The notes beneath the pieces are model-generated. The model was not told the origin of the DNA. It did no database searches and worked only from the letters and a program-made list of their open reading frames with translations. A stretch of DNA of 5,764 nucleotides from Caulobacteraceae bacterium (lineage in GTDB: Bacteria; Pseudomonadota; Alphaproteobacteria; Caulobacterales; Caulobacteraceae): assembly GCA_003161535.1 (NCBI GenBank), contig PMOM01000279.1:1-5764 (forward strand). Direction: 5' to 3'. The position numbers and the translations under genes were made by a program. Shown in pieces: positions 3,861 to 5,764 of the stretch (position 1 is its first letter; every line of letters starts with the position of its first letter).

Positions 3861-5764
3861 TTGCCTAGCCCGCCTGACATCGACAGCCTCCGCGGCGCCA
3901 TCGCCCCCTTGTATCGGCGGCCGGAAGGGGAGGCCTTGCGGTCGCTGGCGAGCGCCGCTCAGCTTAGCCCCGAGTCGCGAGCGCGGGTGTTCGCCCAGGC
4001 TTCGGCGCTGCTGGCCGAACTGCGGGCGCCTGGACGGGCGGGCTGGATCGATCAATTCCTCAGCGAGTACAGCCTTTCCAGCGAGGAGGGCGCCGCCCTC
4101 TTGGGTCTGGCGGAGGCCTATCTGCGCGTGCCCGACGCCGGGACCGCCGACGCTCTCATTCGCGACAAGCTCGGCAAGGGGGACTGGCGGGCCCATCGCG
4201 GCGGCGCCGACTCGCTGCTGGTCAACAGCGCCACCCTGGGACTGATTCTGGCCCAGTCGCTCACCGAGGCGCAAGCCGGAACCCTGCGCGGCGTGGTGGC
4301 TCGGCTCGGCGAGCCGGCGATCCGCGTCGCCGTCGCCGGCGCCATGCAGCGCATGGGCGAGGCCTTCGTGCTGGGCCGCGACATCGAGGAGGCGCTGCGC
4401 CGCGCCGACCGGGGCGTCAATCGCGTCTTCCGCTACTCCTTTGACATGCTGGGCGAGGGCGCGCGCACCGCCCCCGACGCCGAGACCTATTTCGAGGCCT
4501 ATGCCGGCGCGGTCGCCGAGGTCGGGCGCTCGGTCTTGGGGGCCGGCGATGTCTTTTCGCGCGACAGCGTTTCGGTGAAGCTTTCCGCGCTGCATCCCCG
4601 CTATGAGCCGTTCCAAGCCGGCCGCGCCGTCCCCGAACTCACCGGCCGTCTTATCGAGCTGGCCCGCGTGGCCAAGGACGGCGGAGTTGGACTCACCGTG
4701 GACGCTGAGGAGAGCGAGCGGCTGGAGATGTCCTTGAGCATCGTCGAGGGCGCGGCGCGCGATTCTTCCCTCGCCCATTGGGACGGCCTGGGGATGGCCA
4801 TCCAGGCCTATCAGCGACGGGCGCCGGCGGTGATCGCCTGGGCCAGCGGCCTGGCGGGGGCCACCGGCCGGCGGCTGATGGTGCGCTTGGTCAAGGGCGC
4901 CTACTGGGACAGTGAGATCAAGCGCGCCCAGGAACGCGGGCTGGTCGATTATCCGGTGTTCACCCGCAAGAGCGGCACGGATGTCAGCTACATGGCCTGC
5001 GCCAGAGCCATGCTGGGCGAGGCGCGCCTGTTTCCGGCCTTCGCCACTCACAACGCCCTCACCGTGGCCACCGTGCTGGAATGGGCGGGCTCGCGCCGCG
5101 ACTTCGAGTTTCAGCGCCTGCACGGCATGGGCGAGGGCCTCTACGAACAATTGATGGAGACGCGCGGCGTGGCCGTCCGGGTCTATGCCCCGGTGGGCGG
5201 CTACCGCGATCTGCTGGCCTATCTCGTCCGCCGCCTGCTGGAGAACGGCGCCAACACCAGCTTCGTCCATCAGATCGCCGACCGCGACAGGCCCGACGAG
5301 GCGCTGCTGGCCGACCCGGTGGCCCAGGCCCGCGCCTCCGGCCTGACGCCGCATCCGGCCATCCGCCTGCCGCCCGATCTGTTCGCGCCCGAGCGGGGCA
5401 ATTCGGCGGGGCTTGATCTGAGCGATGAAGCCGTGGTCGCCGATCTGATGAGGGCCATGAACGAGGTCTGGCGAAAGCCGGCGCGCTCGGCGCCGATCAT
5501 CGGCGGCAAGGAAGGCGGCGGTGGCGCCAAGCGGTCGATCGTCGGTCCCGCCGATGCCGGGCGGGTCGCCGGGGAGGTCACCGAGGCGAGCGAACGGGAT
5601 GTCGCGCGCGCCGTCTCCATCGCCGCCGGCGCGCAGGGCGACTGGAACGCGCGAGGCGCGGAGGATCGCGCCGCCGTGCTGGAGCGCCTGGCCGATCTCA
5701 TCGAGCGTGATCGGGCTCGCCTGATGGCGCTGGCCATGCGCGAAGCCGGCAAGACGGTGGCCGA
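3861..5764 (+). CDS. putA: Bifunctional proline dehydrogenase / P5C dehydrogenase PutA (3' end outside window)
   Basis: This frame is open from 3861 to the window edge without a stop (634 codons plus two bases). PutA oxidises proline to glutamate through a FAD-dependent proline dehydrogenase and an NAD-dependent aldehyde dehydrogenase. An N-terminal helical arm (about 1-130) contains YSLSSEEG (70-77) and LRVPD. The PRODH barrel follows with FRYSFDMLGEGA (190-201), VSVKLSALHPRYE (237-249), TVDAEESERLE (279-289), RLVKGAYWDSEIKRAQ (342-357), FATHN (394-398), FQRLHGMGE (417-425) and RRLLENGANTSF (457-468). The linker ERGNSAGLDL (511-520) leads into the aldehyde dehydrogenase start; its catalytic cysteine lies beyond the window. 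The ribbon-helix-helix DNA-binding domain of E. coli-type PutA is absent, so this is a non-regulatory form. The TTG start follows an in-frame TGA at 3852. It is divergent from the secreted-protein gene. Confidence 0.95.
   Translation, partial: MPSPPDIDSLRGAIAPLYRRPEGEALRSLASAAQLSPESRARVFAQASALLAELRAPGRAGWIDQFLSEYSLSSEEGAALLGLAEAYLRVPDAGTADALIRDKLGKGDWRAHRGGADSLLVNSATLGLILAQSLTEAQAGTLRGVVARLGEPAIRVAVAGAMQRMGEAFVLGRDIEEALRRADRGVNRVFRYSFDMLGEGARTAPDAETYFEAYAGAVAEVGRSVLGAGDVFSRDSVSVKLSALHPRYEPFQAGRAVPELTGRLIELARVAKDGGVGLTVDAEESERLEMSLSIVEGAARDSSLAHWDGLGMAIQAYQRRAPAVIAWASGLAGATGRRLMVRLVKGAYWDSEIKRAQERGLVDYPVFTRKSGTDVSYMACARAMLGEARLFPAFATHNALTVATVLEWAGSRRDFEFQRLHGMGEGLYEQLMETRGVAVRVYAPVGGYRDLLAYLVRRLLENGANTSFVHQIADRDRPDEALLADPVAQARASGLTPHPAIRLPPDLFAPERGNSAGLDLSDEAVVADLMRAMNEVWRKPARSAPIIGGKEGGGGAKRSIVGPADAGRVAGEVTEASERDVARAVSIAAGAQGDWNARGAEDRAAVLERLADLIERDRARLMALAMREAGKTVA

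Noticed and set aside
3783..5354. A minus-strand frame that stays open across much of putA and joins the secreted-protein gene, which would make a protein of about 650 residues.
   Set aside because: The part over putA is the antisense of a clearly conserved enzyme, has the Arg/Gly/Ala/Pro-rich look of GC-driven open frames, and lies upstream of a good signal peptide start at 3782 with its own ribosome binding site.

Overview
The window is GC-rich bacterial chromosome (roughly two thirds G+C by eye) with dense, mostly overlapping or nearly abutting genes. The gene types suggest an alphaproteobacterium, possibly Caulobacterales: a proline utilization flavoenzyme without the N-terminal DNA-binding domain, a stand-alone CinA-C/PncC amidohydrolase, an alphaproteobacterial-style chorismate mutase and a DUF3833-like protein. 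This placement is inferred from protein style. There is no rRNA or other phylogenetic marker here.

Layout. (1) Positions 1-561 (+): the 3' part of an ABC-F ATPase gene whose start lies outside the window. (2) Positions 569-2761 (-): a four-gene cluster read right to left. It runs DUF3833-like protein, then AroQ-type chorismate mutase, then a short-chain dehydrogenase with an altered active site, then a 2-hydroxychromene-2-carboxylate isomerase-like (DsbA/GST-kappa fold) protein. The last three genes overlap by 14 and 1 nt, so they are very probably co-transcribed and translationally coupled. (3) Positions 2912-3397 (+): a PncC/CinA C-terminal domain protein, divergent from the cluster. (4) Positions 3405-3782 (-): a small secreted protein of unknown function with a signal peptide. 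(5) Positions 3861-5764 (+): putA, bifunctional proline dehydrogenase / P5C dehydrogenase, cut off by the window edge after the whole proline dehydrogenase part and the start of the aldehyde dehydrogenase part. putA is open to the end of the window without a stop.

The genes alternate in blocks, giving two convergent junctions (561/569 and 3397/3405, each with a 7-nt gap and no obvious terminator) and two divergent control regions (2762-2911 and 3783-3860). Metabolically the window touches proline catabolism (putA), aromatic amino acid synthesis (chorismate mutase), pyridine nucleotide salvage (PncC) and ribosome-associated ATPase function (ABC-F). Only the chorismate mutase cluster looks like a physically coupled unit.

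I found no phage, insertion sequence, CRISPR array, tRNA or rRNA, and no convincing new biological system. The items most worth a second look are a very low-GC, rare-codon patch inside the ABC-F gene, the chorismate mutase/SDR/isomerase operon with a Tyr-to-Phe SDR, and the small secreted protein sharing a control region with putA.
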